A stretch of DNA of 64,000 nt from UBA4744 sp963707435 (GTDB lineage: Bacteria; Actinomycetota; Acidimicrobiia; Spongiisociales; UBA4744), in contig CAVPPF010000005.1 in assembly GCA_963707435.1 (NCBI GenBank), forward strand, positions 496,001 to 560,000, in the 5' to 3' direction. The translations under genes and the position numbers were made by a program. Below, one piece after another: positions 33,518 to 41,791 of the stretch. Below the pieces are notes generated by a model that did no database searches, had not been told where the DNA came from, and was given only the letters and a program-made list of their open reading frames with translations. Position 1 is the first letter of the stretch, and each line of letters opens with the position of its first letter.

Positions 33518-34290
33518 GTCGTATCACCGGCGGGAAACACTTCACCCTGGCCGCCGGATCGGATTGCACCCTCGGTCTCGAGCTTGGCCAGGTGGGCGCG
33601 TACCGACAGGGCGGCCAACGGATGGAGAGCCGGGTCTACATCCTGGTACACGGCCTGAACGATCTCCATGACGGTGCTTGCTCCAGATTCAACGGCTGAG
33701 AGCACGTGCTGCTCCCGCTCGAGGCGGTGCTCGATGTACCCGGTCACGATACCGGCGGGATCGTCCATGACAAGTCCGTGCCCCGGGTAGAGGAGCGTGA
33801 GTTGCAGTTTCTGCAGCTTGCGCAGGCTTGTCAGGTACTCGCCCATGTCTTCAACGACGACCGAGGATCCGCCCATGATGTGGTCGCCGGTGAACAAGTC
33901 TTCCCCCAGCAGGAAACAGAGATGGTCGCGGCTGTGCCCCGGGGTGTGAACTGCTTGAACTTCATCGGTGCCGAACGCCACTCGATCTTCATCGGCCAAC
34001 CGCAGGTCCGGCTTGAAACCGGGTCCCGGCCCAAATCCATAGGCAGGAATGCCGAGTTCGGCCGCCAGGGGGTTGGCGAGCGGGGCATGATCCTCGTGGG
34101 TATGCGTCACCAGAATGCCCACAGGCTGGATCCCGGCGAGCGTTGCCAGGATCGCGGCTTCATGAGACCGGTTGAGCGGGCCGGGATCGATCACGAGAGC
34201 CTCGTCACCGGAGGTCACCAGGTAGGTGTTGGTGCCGGGACCCGTGAACGGACCCGGGTTGGGTGCGAGGATTCGTTCGACCTTCACCAC
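33514..34290 (-). CDS. metallo-beta-lactamase-fold hydrolase (LACTB2-like)
   Basis: A 258-residue MBL-fold hydrolase with the zinc motif THTHEDHAPLA (residues about 62-72), GHSRDHLCF, FTGDHIMGGSSVV and the C-terminal LYPGHGLV. A helical, winged-helix-like tail (HPLAALSVRAHLAKLETEGAI) follows, as in LACTB2-type proteins, which in animals are RNA endonucleases; related bacterial enzymes hydrolyse thioesters or other esters. It is likely cytoplasmic. The ATG at 34290 is well placed, divergent from the MFS gene. The pairing with a cell-wall peptidase is not obviously functional. Confidence 0.88.
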   Translation of the reverse strand: MVKVERILAPNPGPFTGPGTNTYLVTSGDEALVIDPGPLNRSHEAAILATLAGIQPVGILVTHTHEDHAPLANPLAAELGIPAYGFGPGPGFKPDLRLADEDRVAFGTDEVQAVHTPGHSRDHLCFLLGEDLFTGDHIMGGSSVVVEDMGEYLTSLRKLQKLQLTLLYPGHGLVMDDPAGIVTGYIEHRLEREQHVLSAVESGASTVMEIVQAVYQDVDPALHPLAALSVRAHLAKLETEGAIRSGGQGEVFPAGDTT

Positions 34291-34401
34291 CGTCGGTTCT
34301 CCCAGTTCATGAACGCCGGGCCCATTGTCTCACGACCGACGCGATCGGGATTTGCCGTCGATACAATGCTGTTTCCGACTCGGTGTGGGAAAAAGGATGC
34401 C

Positions 34402-36054
34402 ATGACCAACAATTCGAAGACGCGCTGGCTGGGACTTGCCACGCTCAGCGTCGGTGTGGCGATGATCATCGTCGATGCCACGATCGTGAATGTTGCCATC
34501 CCGTCGATCATCGAGGATCTCGGGATCGAGCTGGTCGATGCAGAGTGGATCAACACCATCTATTCACTGGTCTTCGCGGCACTCCTGATCACGCTCGGGC
34601 GTCTGGGCGACCTCTACGGGAGGAAGCGCCTCTTCCATGTCGGTCTGGTCGTGTTCGTCGCGGCGAGCATGCTGGCCGGCCAGGCGCCCACCGGGAGCCT
34701 GCTGATCGCGGCTCGCGCCCTGCAGGGCATCGGCGCCGCCATGATCCTCCCGTCCACCCTCTCGATCGTGAACGCCAGCTTCCAGGGTAGGGAGCGGGCC
34801 ATCGCCTTCGGGATCTGGGGTTCCGTCATCGGCGGTATGGCTGCCGTCGGTCCGCTGCTGGGCGGCTGGCTCACCACGAGCTACTCGTGGCGATGGGCTT
34901 TCTACATCAACGTTCCCGTCGGCGCTTTGGCCTTGATCGGGTCCGTGCGGTGGGTATCCGACAGCCGGGACGAGGGGGCCCAGAAGGGCTTCGATCCGAT
35001 GGGCATCGTGACCATCTCCGTTGGATTGTCCAGCCTCGTGTTCGGCCTCATCGAGGGATCCCGGTACGGCTGGTTCGAGCCCACGCGACCATTCACCGTC
35101 GGGGGCTGGACCTGGCCGTTGGAATCAGTATCGATTGTCCCGTTTGCGTTCGCCCTGGCTGCCGTATGCCTGCCGCTCTTCTTCCTGGTGGAGCAGCGAC
35201 GGGCGGCAACGGGAAGACCGGTGCTGTTCAACCTCGCCCTCTTCGGTATCAAGAGCTTCCGGTACGGCAACTTGACCGCCGCCACCTTGGCTCTCGGAGA
35301 ACTCGGCATGATCTTCGTCCTCCCGCTGTTTCTGACCGCCGTATTGGGCTACACAGCTTTTCGAACCGGACTGCTGCTCCTGGCGTTGGCGGGGGGCGCC
35401 TTCCTCGGCGGCCCGGCAGCCGCCGCTTTGGCTCAACGATTTGGACCCCGGCGGGTGGTGACGACCGGCATGTTGATCGAAGCAGTCGCCATCGGCAGCA
35501 TCGCGTTGCTGATCGATCCCGGGATGACCGGCGCCCGCCTCATCCCCTCACTCTTCATCTACGGCATCGGAATCGGGCTGGCGACCGCCCAGCTGACCAG
35601 TGTCATTCTGGTGGAAGTACCCCCTCGCAATTCCGGGCAGGCATCGGGCATGCAGAGCACGTTCCGCCAGATCGGATCGGCGTTCGGTATAGCCCTCGTC
35701 GGAACCGTTCTGGCCACCAGCCTCGGAACGCTGTCGGCCGACCGTCTCGCGAGCGTGCCCGGTCTCCCACCGGAGGCCACCGCTGGAATCGCCGAAGCGA
35801 TGAAAGCCTCCGCCGGTCAGATCGTCGGCCAGCTCGGTGAGCAGCCCGGCTCCGACGCGGTGGTCGACGTGCTGCGAGGCGTCTTCGTCGATTCGGCCAA
35901 GCGGGCGGCCCTCACGGCGATGGTCTTTGTCCTGCTCGGATTCGCCATGAGCTGGTTGCTCCCCGACACCAGATCCGTCCGCGTGAGCGGAGCAGATCCC
36001 GGCGTCCCGGCCGACCCGCGCCCCAACGGCCGGGATCGAGAGCCCGGCGCATAG
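34402..36054 (+). CDS. DHA2-family MFS drug/metabolite exporter (14 TM)
   Basis: A 550-residue major facilitator of the DHA2 (EmrB/QacA, 14-helix) family. Motifs: LSVGVAMIIVDATIVNVAIP in helix 1, GRLGDLYGRKRLF (motif A), RALQGIGAAMILPSTLSIV (motif B-like) and GPLLGGWLTTSYSWRWAFYIN (motif C/D1). Many further hydrophobic segments run to the C-terminus, which ends in a charged Pro/Asp-rich tail. It is probably a proton-driven exporter in the cytoplasmic membrane. The ATG at 34402 has AAAAGGA upstream; an in-frame ATG at 34366 is less well placed. The substrate is unknown. Confidence 0.93.
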   Translation: MTNNSKTRWLGLATLSVGVAMIIVDATIVNVAIPSIIEDLGIELVDAEWINTIYSLVFAALLITLGRLGDLYGRKRLFHVGLVVFVAASMLAGQAPTGSLLIAARALQGIGAAMILPSTLSIVNASFQGRERAIAFGIWGSVIGGMAAVGPLLGGWLTTSYSWRWAFYINVPVGALALIGSVRWVSDSRDEGAQKGFDPMGIVTISVGLSSLVFGLIEGSRYGWFEPTRPFTVGGWTWPLESVSIVPFAFALAAVCLPLFFLVEQRRAATGRPVLFNLALFGIKSFRYGNLTAATLALGELGMIFVLPLFLTAVLGYTAFRTGLLLLALAGGAFLGGPAAAALAQRFGPRRVVTTGMLIEAVAIGSIALLIDPGMTGARLIPSLFIYGIGIGLATAQLTSVILVEVPPRNSGQASGMQSTFRQIGSAFGIALVGTVLATSLGTLSADRLASVPGLPPEATAGIAEAMKASAGQIVGQLGEQPGSDAVVDVLRGVFVDSAKRAALTAMVFVLLGFAMSWLLPDTRSVRVSGADPGVPADPRPNGRDREPGA

Positions 36055-36232
36055 GACCTACAGCACCCGAGCCTTTCCTGGTGGAACTCGAAGAACGAGC
36101 CGCTCATCTTGCCGGTTCTCGCGCCGTCAGATCCGTCGGGACCCGCCCGATGCGGGCGCCCGTTGTGCGCTGCGGGTGGGGCCTGGCCTTGTTCAGTTGC
36201 TTCAGCGTGGAAGCCGGTGGTTGACTACCGGC

Positions 36233-37003
36233 ATGGCCACGACACCTGCCTCGGAACCAAGGGTCGGCGACGCCCTCGGTTTCGCCCTGCTCGACTACGA
36301 GGAGCACGGCTCGGAGGCGCGCAGCCACTTCATTGAGCGGGACGATGGGTTGCTGGAGACGGTCGACACCGGGGTGATGTTCACTCAGCAGTCCGAATGG
36401 TCATTGGCCGAGGCACCCGTCGGGGAACGGGCCGGGCACCGGGTTCTGGATGTTGGAGCGGGGGCGGGGCGACATGCCCTTCCCCTGCAGGAATCGGGGC
36501 ATGAGGTCGTTGCATTGGACGTCTCTCCAGGAGCCGCCGAGGTGTGCCGGCGCCGCGGGCTGCGGGAGACATTCATCGGGACGGTCTTCGAGCTGGCTAG
36601 GACCGCCCCCGGGCCGTTTGACACCTTCCTCCTCTGCGGGAACAACTTCGGGCTGTTGGAGAGCCCGGAGCATGCCCCGAGGTTCCTCGGGGCTCTGCGA
36701 GAACTCGCCGCCCCCGGCGCTGAGATCATCGGAACCTGTGTCGACCCCTTCGCCTCCACGGATCCCCTCCATCTCGACTACCACGAAAGGAACCGAAACC
36801 GGGGCAGGCATCCAGGTCAGATCCGCCTTCGCGCTCGCTGGACCGACATGGCGACGCCCTGGTTCGACTACCTGTTCATCCCGATCGAGGAACTCGAGCG
36901 GCTAGCCGGGTCGGCCGGTTGGGAACTGGTGGATTACCAGCCGAGTTTCCGTCCCTACCTGGCCATCCTTCGCCTCGAGAACGACACCGCAGCTACCCCC
37001 TGA
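36233..37003 (+). CDS. class I SAM-dependent methyltransferase
   Basis: A 256-residue predicted methyltransferase. SAM-binding motif I is HRVLDVGAGAGRHALPLQ (near residue 70), motif II is EVVALDVSPGAAEVC, and the post-motif region is FDTFLLCGNNFGLLES. The start is taken at the ATG at 36233, with a normal hydrophilic N-terminus; a longer frame from 36176 adds an atypical stretch. The substrate is unknown. The upstream 178-bp gap after the MFS gene holds no gene that I can see. Confidence 0.85.
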   Translation: MATTPASEPRVGDALGFALLDYEEHGSEARSHFIERDDGLLETVDTGVMFTQQSEWSLAEAPVGERAGHRVLDVGAGAGRHALPLQESGHEVVALDVSPGAAEVCRRRGLRETFIGTVFELARTAPGPFDTFLLCGNNFGLLESPEHAPRFLGALRELAAPGAEIIGTCVDPFASTDPLHLDYHERNRNRGRHPGQIRLRARWTDMATPWFDYLFIPIEELERLAGSAGWELVDYQPSFRPYLAILRLENDTAATP

Positions 37004-37151
37004 TCCCAGGGAATATCAACATTTCTGGGTCAAGACGCCCTGCTCGCCGTTCCGGGTCTGAACCGACATGCTCAGATCACTCCCTCTCGAACCGGAACAA
37101 GCACTTCTAGGAGTGCGCCGGATCGACACCATATCGAGCGACGAGATCCCC

Positions 37152-37865
37152 TCACAGCGGGCTGGGATCGTCGTACCCGGCCTGACCCGGCATCAGGATC
37201 TGGATCGAACCCCCCTCACCAACCACGATCCTCGGTTCGATGCGGGGAACGCTCTCCTGGGCGCCGGCAAAGGCAACGGCCTCGCCCGGGCTGTCGAATC
37301 GAGCCAGGGTCCGCAGAGTCAGCGCAGTGGGAGGGATCACGAACCACTCCCGTGTCCTGGCGCGCTCGAGAGCAGCCGCCGGGGTGGTCCACGTGACTTC
37401 CGTTACCTCGTGCTCGTCCGCGTGAGCCTCCGTCCCCGGCGCGACTTCGGCGAGGAAGAATCGCGTATCGAACCTCCGGGTTTCGCCCACCGGAGTGACC
37501 CAGTTCGATAGATACGCCAGACGTCCGCCTTCGAGCTTCGCTCCCGCGCCGACGAGCGCCGCGTACAGATCGCAGCCGTGCAGGCCGAGCAAGGCCGGAT
37601 CCGGTTGCGACATGACCAGGACCCCCGCTTCTTCGGCTGCTTCGCGCAGGGCGGCGGCAGCCCAGGGAAACATCTCGGGATCATCGATTCCGTCCACGGC
37701 CCGTCGGGCCAGGTCGGAGTGGTCTTCATCGTCGACGGCCCCACCCGGGAACACGTAGGCACCACCGACGAACGCCGACGAGGATGAACGGCGCACCATC
37801 AGCACTTCCATTCCTTCGGACCCGGCGCGCAGCAAGCACACCGTGGCGGCGGGCCGGATCGTCAT
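37152..37865 (-). CDS. Nudix hydrolase (NUDT19-like)
   Basis: A 237-residue Nudix-fold protein. The N-terminal segment AATVCLLRAGSEGMEVLMVRR and YVFPGGAVDDEDHSD lead into a Nudix box stretched by an insert: the catalytic helix is ALREAAEEAGVL (near residue 75), with the REUxEE core as REAAEE. The longer insert between PGG and the box is as in the NUDT19/CoA-hydrolase-like group. Substrates may include CoA esters or nucleotide sugars. It is upstream of, and overlaps (ATGA), the fxsA-like gene. Confidence 0.88.
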   Translation of the reverse strand: MTIRPAATVCLLRAGSEGMEVLMVRRSSSSAFVGGAYVFPGGAVDDEDHSDLARRAVDGIDDPEMFPWAAAALREAAEEAGVLVMSQPDPALLGLHGCDLYAALVGAGAKLEGGRLAYLSNWVTPVGETRRFDTRFFLAEVAPGTEAHADEHEVTEVTWTTPAAALERARTREWFVIPPTALTLRTLARFDSPGEAVAFAGAQESVPRIEPRIVVGEGGSIQILMPGQAGYDDPSPL

Positions 37866-38224
37866 CGAGGCACTCGACGCTGCAGGAATCTCGTACCACG
37901 AACCCGCACCAGCTCGCGAAAAGCGGGCATCATCAGGGCGAATCCCAGCGCATCGGTGAGGAAACCGGGGGTGAGCAAGAAGGCACCGCCGACGAGCACC
38001 AACGCCCCGTGCGCCAGCTCACGGCCGGGAAAGGCCCCCCGGCTCATCTGGTCGCGGACCTGGGCGAAGACGCTGAACCCCTGCCTGCGAACCAGCGACG
38101 CACCCAGAATGCCGGTGAACAGAATGAGGCCCAGGGTGGGACCCAGCCCGATCCGATCCTCGACGGCGGCCAGCACCAGGAGTTCGACAACCGAAACGAC
38201 AACGAAGATGGCGGGAAGGCTCAT
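37862..38224 (-). CDS. fxsA: FxsA-family small membrane protein
   Basis: A 120-residue membrane protein matching the FxsA family: SLPAIFVVVSVVELLVLAAVEDRIG, LGLILFTGILGASLVRRQG, and the hallmark GGAFLLTPGFLTDALGFALMM. FxsA in E. coli modulates phage exclusion when overproduced; its normal role is unknown. The ATG at 38224 fixes the start; the same frame is open far upstream, but that stretch is antisense to selA and is not coding. The start is 25 bp from selA, divergent, and its stop overlaps the Nudix start. Confidence 0.9.
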   Translation of the reverse strand: MSLPAIFVVVSVVELLVLAAVEDRIGLGPTLGLILFTGILGASLVRRQGFSVFAQVRDQMSRGAFPGRELAHGALVLVGGAFLLTPGFLTDALGFALMMPAFRELVRVRGTRFLQRRVPR

Positions 38225-38248
38225 GTCGGGCAGGATACCGGCCCCGGT

Positions 38249-39607
38249 ATGCTGTGGTCCGTGTCGCTCCGTGACTTGCCTTCGGTTGACGCTCTCGTCC
38301 GCGGCTTGCCTGCCAACGGCCTGCCGCGGTCTTTGATCATCGAGTGTGCCCGCACGGCCATCGACCGGGCACGGGAGGAAATCAGCCTGGGGAAGGACGC
38401 GGATCCTCACGCCATCGCCGGGCGCCTGGTGGAGCATCTCAACGCGGTGCGGCCCCGTTCGGTCATCAACGCCACCGGGGTGCTCCTGCACACGAACCTG
38501 GGCCGGGCTCCCCTCGCCGAAGAGGCGGCCGAGGCAGCCCGGACGGCTGCTACGTCCTACGGAAACGTGGAATTCGACCTCGCCACCGGAAAGCGCGGTG
38601 GGCGAGCCGGATATGCTCGCCGGCTGGCCCGCACCCTGACCGGCGCGGAAGCGGCGCTCGTGGTCAACAACAACGCAGCGGGCCTCTTCCTCACGCTCGC
38701 AGCGTTCGCTTCGGGCAAACCTGTGCCGGTTTCGCGGGGCGAACTCATCGAGATCGGCGGTTCCTACCGGCTCCCCGAGCTGATGGCTGCAACAGGGGCC
38801 ACGATGGTCGAGGTGGGCACAACCAATCGAACCCACCTCGCGGATTTTGCAGCGGCGATCACCGAGGACACCGCGTTGCTTCTCAAGGTCCACACCTCCA
38901 ACTACCGGGTGGTGGGCTTCACCGAAGAGGTCGATCTGGCAGCCATGGTCGAACTCGCCCACAGCAACGGGCTGCCGCTGGTGTACGACGTCGGGAGTGG
39001 CCTCCTCGACGAGAACGTCCCCTGGCTGTCCGGTCCGCCGCCCTCCTGGCTGGCAGACGAACCGGGAGTCCGGCAAGCACTGGAGCTGGGAGCCGATCTC
39101 GTGCTGTTCTCCGGCGACAAATTGCTCGGTGGACCGCAAGCGGGAATCCTGGCCGGGCGTGCCGATCTCATCGACCGGTTGGCCAAACACCCGATCGCCC
39201 GCGCCGTCCGCTGCGACGGGCCGACCCTCGCGGCGCTGGCCACGACCTTGCAGATGTATGCGGACGGCCGCGGGAACGAGATCCCGTTCTGGGCAATGGC
39301 GGCGGCAACGCCCGCCGTGGTGCAAAAACGACTCGAACAACTCCTCGCCGGGTCCGGCGCCGTCGGTGAGATCCGGGCGGGCGAGTCGGTCCCCGGGGCC
39401 GGTTCGGTGCCGGGAGCAACGGTTCCCACACCCGTCCTCGCGCTGCAGGAGCCACCGGCCGATGTTCTCTGGGACCGCTTGCTACGTTCCGATCCTCCGG
39501 TGATTGCCCGCCGGGAGAACGGGGAGCTCGTCATCGATGTGCGGACCGTTCCGCCCCACCTGGATGGGCTGCTCACCGCGGCGTTGCAGGCGGCATGCCG
39601 GTCGTAG
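38249..39607 (+). CDS. selA: L-seryl-tRNA(Sec) selenium transferase SelA
   Basis: PLP-dependent conversion of Ser-tRNA(Sec) to Sec-tRNA(Sec) using selenophosphate; a 452-residue protein of normal length. Motifs: RPRSVINATGVLLHTNLGRAPL, NVEFDLATGKRGGR, VVNNNAAGLFLTLAAF, RGELIEIGGSYRLPELM, and the PLP Lys in LFSGDKLLGGPQAGI. The ATG at 38249 is likely; a GTG (38261) is a possible alternative. It overlaps selB by 13 nt. selD and the tRNA-Sec gene are not in this window. Confidence 0.95.
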   Translation: MLWSVSLRDLPSVDALVRGLPANGLPRSLIIECARTAIDRAREEISLGKDADPHAIAGRLVEHLNAVRPRSVINATGVLLHTNLGRAPLAEEAAEAARTAATSYGNVEFDLATGKRGGRAGYARRLARTLTGAEAALVVNNNAAGLFLTLAAFASGKPVPVSRGELIEIGGSYRLPELMAATGATMVEVGTTNRTHLADFAAAITEDTALLLKVHTSNYRVVGFTEEVDLAAMVELAHSNGLPLVYDVGSGLLDENVPWLSGPPPSWLADEPGVRQALELGADLVLFSGDKLLGGPQAGILAGRADLIDRLAKHPIARAVRCDGPTLAALATTLQMYADGRGNEIPFWAMAAATPAVVQKRLEQLLAGSGAVGEIRAGESVPGAGSVPGATVPTPVLALQEPPADVLWDRLLRSDPPVIARRENGELVIDVRTVPPHLDGLLTAALQAACRS

Positions 39608-41397
39608 GTACCGCCGGACACGTCGACCACGGCAAATCGACCCTGGTCAGGGCCCTCACCGGACGGGATCCCGATCGCTGGGCGGAAGAGAAGCGACGGG
39701 GCCTGACGATCGATCTTGGTTTTGCCTGGACCACCCTGGCCGGCGGGACCGAGATCTCCTTCGTCGATGTGCCCGGGCACGAACGCTTCATCAAGAACAT
39801 GCTGGCGGGCTCCGAGGCCATCGACCTCGCTCTCTTCGTGGTCGCCGCCGACGAGGGGTGGATGCCCCAGTCTGAAGAACACCTGGCGGTACTCGATCTC
39901 CTCGGTGTACGCCACGGGGTTGTCGCCATCACCAAAGCCGACCGGGTTGACGAGGAACTGCTCGAGTTCGTCACGCTCGAAGTAGAGGAGAAGCTGGCCG
40001 GCACCTCCCTGGCAGGAGCGCCGGCGATACCGGTCTCCCCGCTCACCAATCGCGGGATGGATCACCTGCGGGAGGCGCTGGATCGCGCCATCCGTGAGAT
40101 CGCGCCCTCCCTGTTCGATGCAGGCAGGCCCCGGCTGTGGATCGATCGTTCGTTCACCATCGCCGGCGCCGGAACGGTTGTCACCGGAACGCTGCTCGAC
40201 GGTCCCCTCGCCGTCGGCGACCAACTCGAGATCTGGCCCGGCCGGGTGCGCGGCCGGGTGCGCGGATTGCAGAGCCACGAGCAGGACCATGCCCGCATAG
40301 CTCCCCACAACCGGGTGGCCGTGAACCTGGTCGGACTCGATCGGGCGGAAGTCGCCCGGGGCGCGATGCTGGGGCGGCCCGATGATTGGGCACCAACGGA
40401 GAAGGTCCTGGTGCAGCTCCAAACTGCCCGCTACCTCGATGAACCCCTCACCAACCGGGGTGCGTACCACCTGCACCTCGGGAGCGGCGCCTGGCCGGTC
40501 CGGCTCCGGCTGGTCGACGGCGCGGAGCTCGAGGGTTCCGGGCCGGCCGTGCTGCACCTGTCCCAACCACTGCCACTCAAGACCGGTGACCGTTTCATCG
40601 TGCGGGAGGTCGGCCGGAGAGCGGTTGTGGGAGGAGGTCGCGTCCTCGACCCTCACCCGGGCATCAGGATCAACGACCTGCGGCGAAGTGTCGACTCCCT
40701 CCGGGCCGTGGTCGACGGCTCGGCCGACGACAAGGCATCGGTGCTGCTGGCGGTCAGAGGCCGGAACTCGCTGGCGCGCCTCTCGGCCGACTCGGGCGGG
40801 GGCACGCCGCAGCGAGCCGTGATCGCCGGGCCGCTGGCACTTTCCGAGGAAGCAGCCGCCGCATTGTCGAGGGAATCGGTGCGGACGGTCACGACGTTCC
40901 ACCGGGAGAATCCCCTCCGGCCGGGAATCCCCAAGGCGAGCCTCGCCAGCCTTCTCGACGTGGACCCGGCGGTCATTGAGGCCCTCATTGCCGCCTCCCC
41001 GGAACTTCGTGACGACGGCGCAACGGTGGCCGTCGAGGGATTTGGCGGCGGGCTGACGAGCAGCCAGGAGAAGGCCTGGGAGCGTCTGCGGGCCGCCCTC
41101 CTGGCTTCAGGTCTGGCCGTGCCCCGCATCAAGGAACTCGATATCGACAACGAACTGCTCCACGCCCTGGTGCGACAGGACCGGGTGGTGAGAATCGGGC
41201 AAGAACTGATCTACCTGCCCGAGCAAATCGCCGACATCATCGCAGCCCTCTCGGGACTGCCGGAGCGATTCACGGTGGCCGATTTCCGCGATGCGTTCGG
41301 GTTCTCGCGCAAGTATGCGGTGCCGCTGCTCGAATATCTCGACGCGGAGCGGGTCACGCTGCGGGATGGGGATACCAGGACGCTCCGTCACAGCTAG
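39595..41397 (+). CDS. selB: selenocysteine-specific elongation factor SelB
   Basis: A 600-residue GTPase that delivers Sec-tRNA(Sec) to UGA codons flanked by a SECIS element. The EF-Tu-like GTPase part has VVGTAGHVDHGKSTLVRALTG (shown here over the P-loop), RRGLTIDLGFAW, FVDVPGHERFIKNM and TKAD; domains 2 and 3 follow (FTIAGAGTVVTGTLLDGPL), then C-terminal winged helices that bind the mRNA SECIS (FTVADFRDAFGFSRKYAVPLL). It overlaps selA, so the two are coupled. Genes with in-frame UGA-Sec must exist elsewhere in the genome. Confidence 0.95.
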   Translation: MPVVGTAGHVDHGKSTLVRALTGRDPDRWAEEKRRGLTIDLGFAWTTLAGGTEISFVDVPGHERFIKNMLAGSEAIDLALFVVAADEGWMPQSEEHLAVLDLLGVRHGVVAITKADRVDEELLEFVTLEVEEKLAGTSLAGAPAIPVSPLTNRGMDHLREALDRAIREIAPSLFDAGRPRLWIDRSFTIAGAGTVVTGTLLDGPLAVGDQLEIWPGRVRGRVRGLQSHEQDHARIAPHNRVAVNLVGLDRAEVARGAMLGRPDDWAPTEKVLVQLQTARYLDEPLTNRGAYHLHLGSGAWPVRLRLVDGAELEGSGPAVLHLSQPLPLKTGDRFIVREVGRRAVVGGGRVLDPHPGIRINDLRRSVDSLRAVVDGSADDKASVLLAVRGRNSLARLSADSGGGTPQRAVIAGPLALSEEAAAALSRESVRTVTTFHRENPLRPGIPKASLASLLDVDPAVIEALIAASPELRDDGATVAVEGFGGGLTSSQEKAWERLRAALLASGLAVPRIKELDIDNELLHALVRQDRVVRIGQELIYLPEQIADIIAALSGLPERFTVADFRDAFGFSRKYAVPLLEYLDAERVTLRDGDTRTLRHS

Positions 41398-41414
41398 ACG
41401 GTTCTTCGACCGTC
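41397..41414. terminator. small hairpin between selB and whiB (weak terminator candidate)
   Basis: GACGGT (41397-41402) pairs with ACCGTC (41409-41414) around a TTC-rich loop, directly after the selB stop codon and 6 bp before the end of the convergent whiB gene. There is no T-run, so termination activity is uncertain. Confidence 0.4.
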
Positions 41415-41419
41415 TCGCG

Positions 41420-41680
41420 CTAGGCGGTCTGCGATGCGTACTCCCGGCGCTCGACCTCGGTCAGGCCACCCCAAATGCCGTACGGCTCGCGAATATCGAC
41501 GGCCGAATCCAGACAATCGCGCTTCACCGGACAGGCCCGGCAGATTGCTTTCGCGTGGATTTCACGCCGCTCACGCTCATCTTTGCGTTCAAACGTGCTG
41601 GGAGGGAAGAAGAGATGCGAATGATTACCTCTGCAGAGCGCGCGGGGCTGCCAGTTGCCTGCCACAGACGTCATCACCAT
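41420..41680 (-). CDS. WhiB-family Fe-S transcription factor
   Basis: An 86-residue WhiB-like (Wbl) protein, a group confined to Actinobacteria and their phages. Four cysteines coordinate a 4Fe-4S cluster: C16 (RALCRGNHSHLFFPP), C47 and C50 (AKAICRACPVKRDC, CxxC) and C56 (CxxCx5C). The beta-turn GIWGGLTEVERRE and a short basic C-terminus for DNA binding follow. Members bind sigma-A and respond to redox or nitric oxide. Which of WhiB1 to WhiB7 it corresponds to cannot be told. It confirms the phylum of the window. Confidence 0.95.
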   Translation of the reverse strand: MVMTSVAGNWQPRALCRGNHSHLFFPPSTFERKDERERREIHAKAICRACPVKRDCLDSAVDIREPYGIWGGLTEVERREYASQTA

Positions 41681-41791
41681 GTATCGTCCCTCCTTCTCAA
41701 AATGCGGGTGAAACCTACCAGTGGGTTTGCCACCCCGCCAGGAAAAAAATGGGAGATTGGGAAAGAATTCGCGAGACAGACAGGCTGAGGA

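Noticed and set aside
38225..39340. Long minus-strand frame upstream of fxsA
   Set aside because: It is antisense to selA; only the last 120 codons (from 38224) match a known family.
38902..40902. 666-codon minus-strand frame
   Set aside because: It is antisense to selA/selB in a high-GC region, where long spurious frames are common. No motif is recognised.
38249..41397. A selenoprotein gene near selA-selB
   Set aside because: I looked for interrupted frames that would continue through a TGA; the only interrupted gene (16151-17375) has a frameshift, not a UGA.
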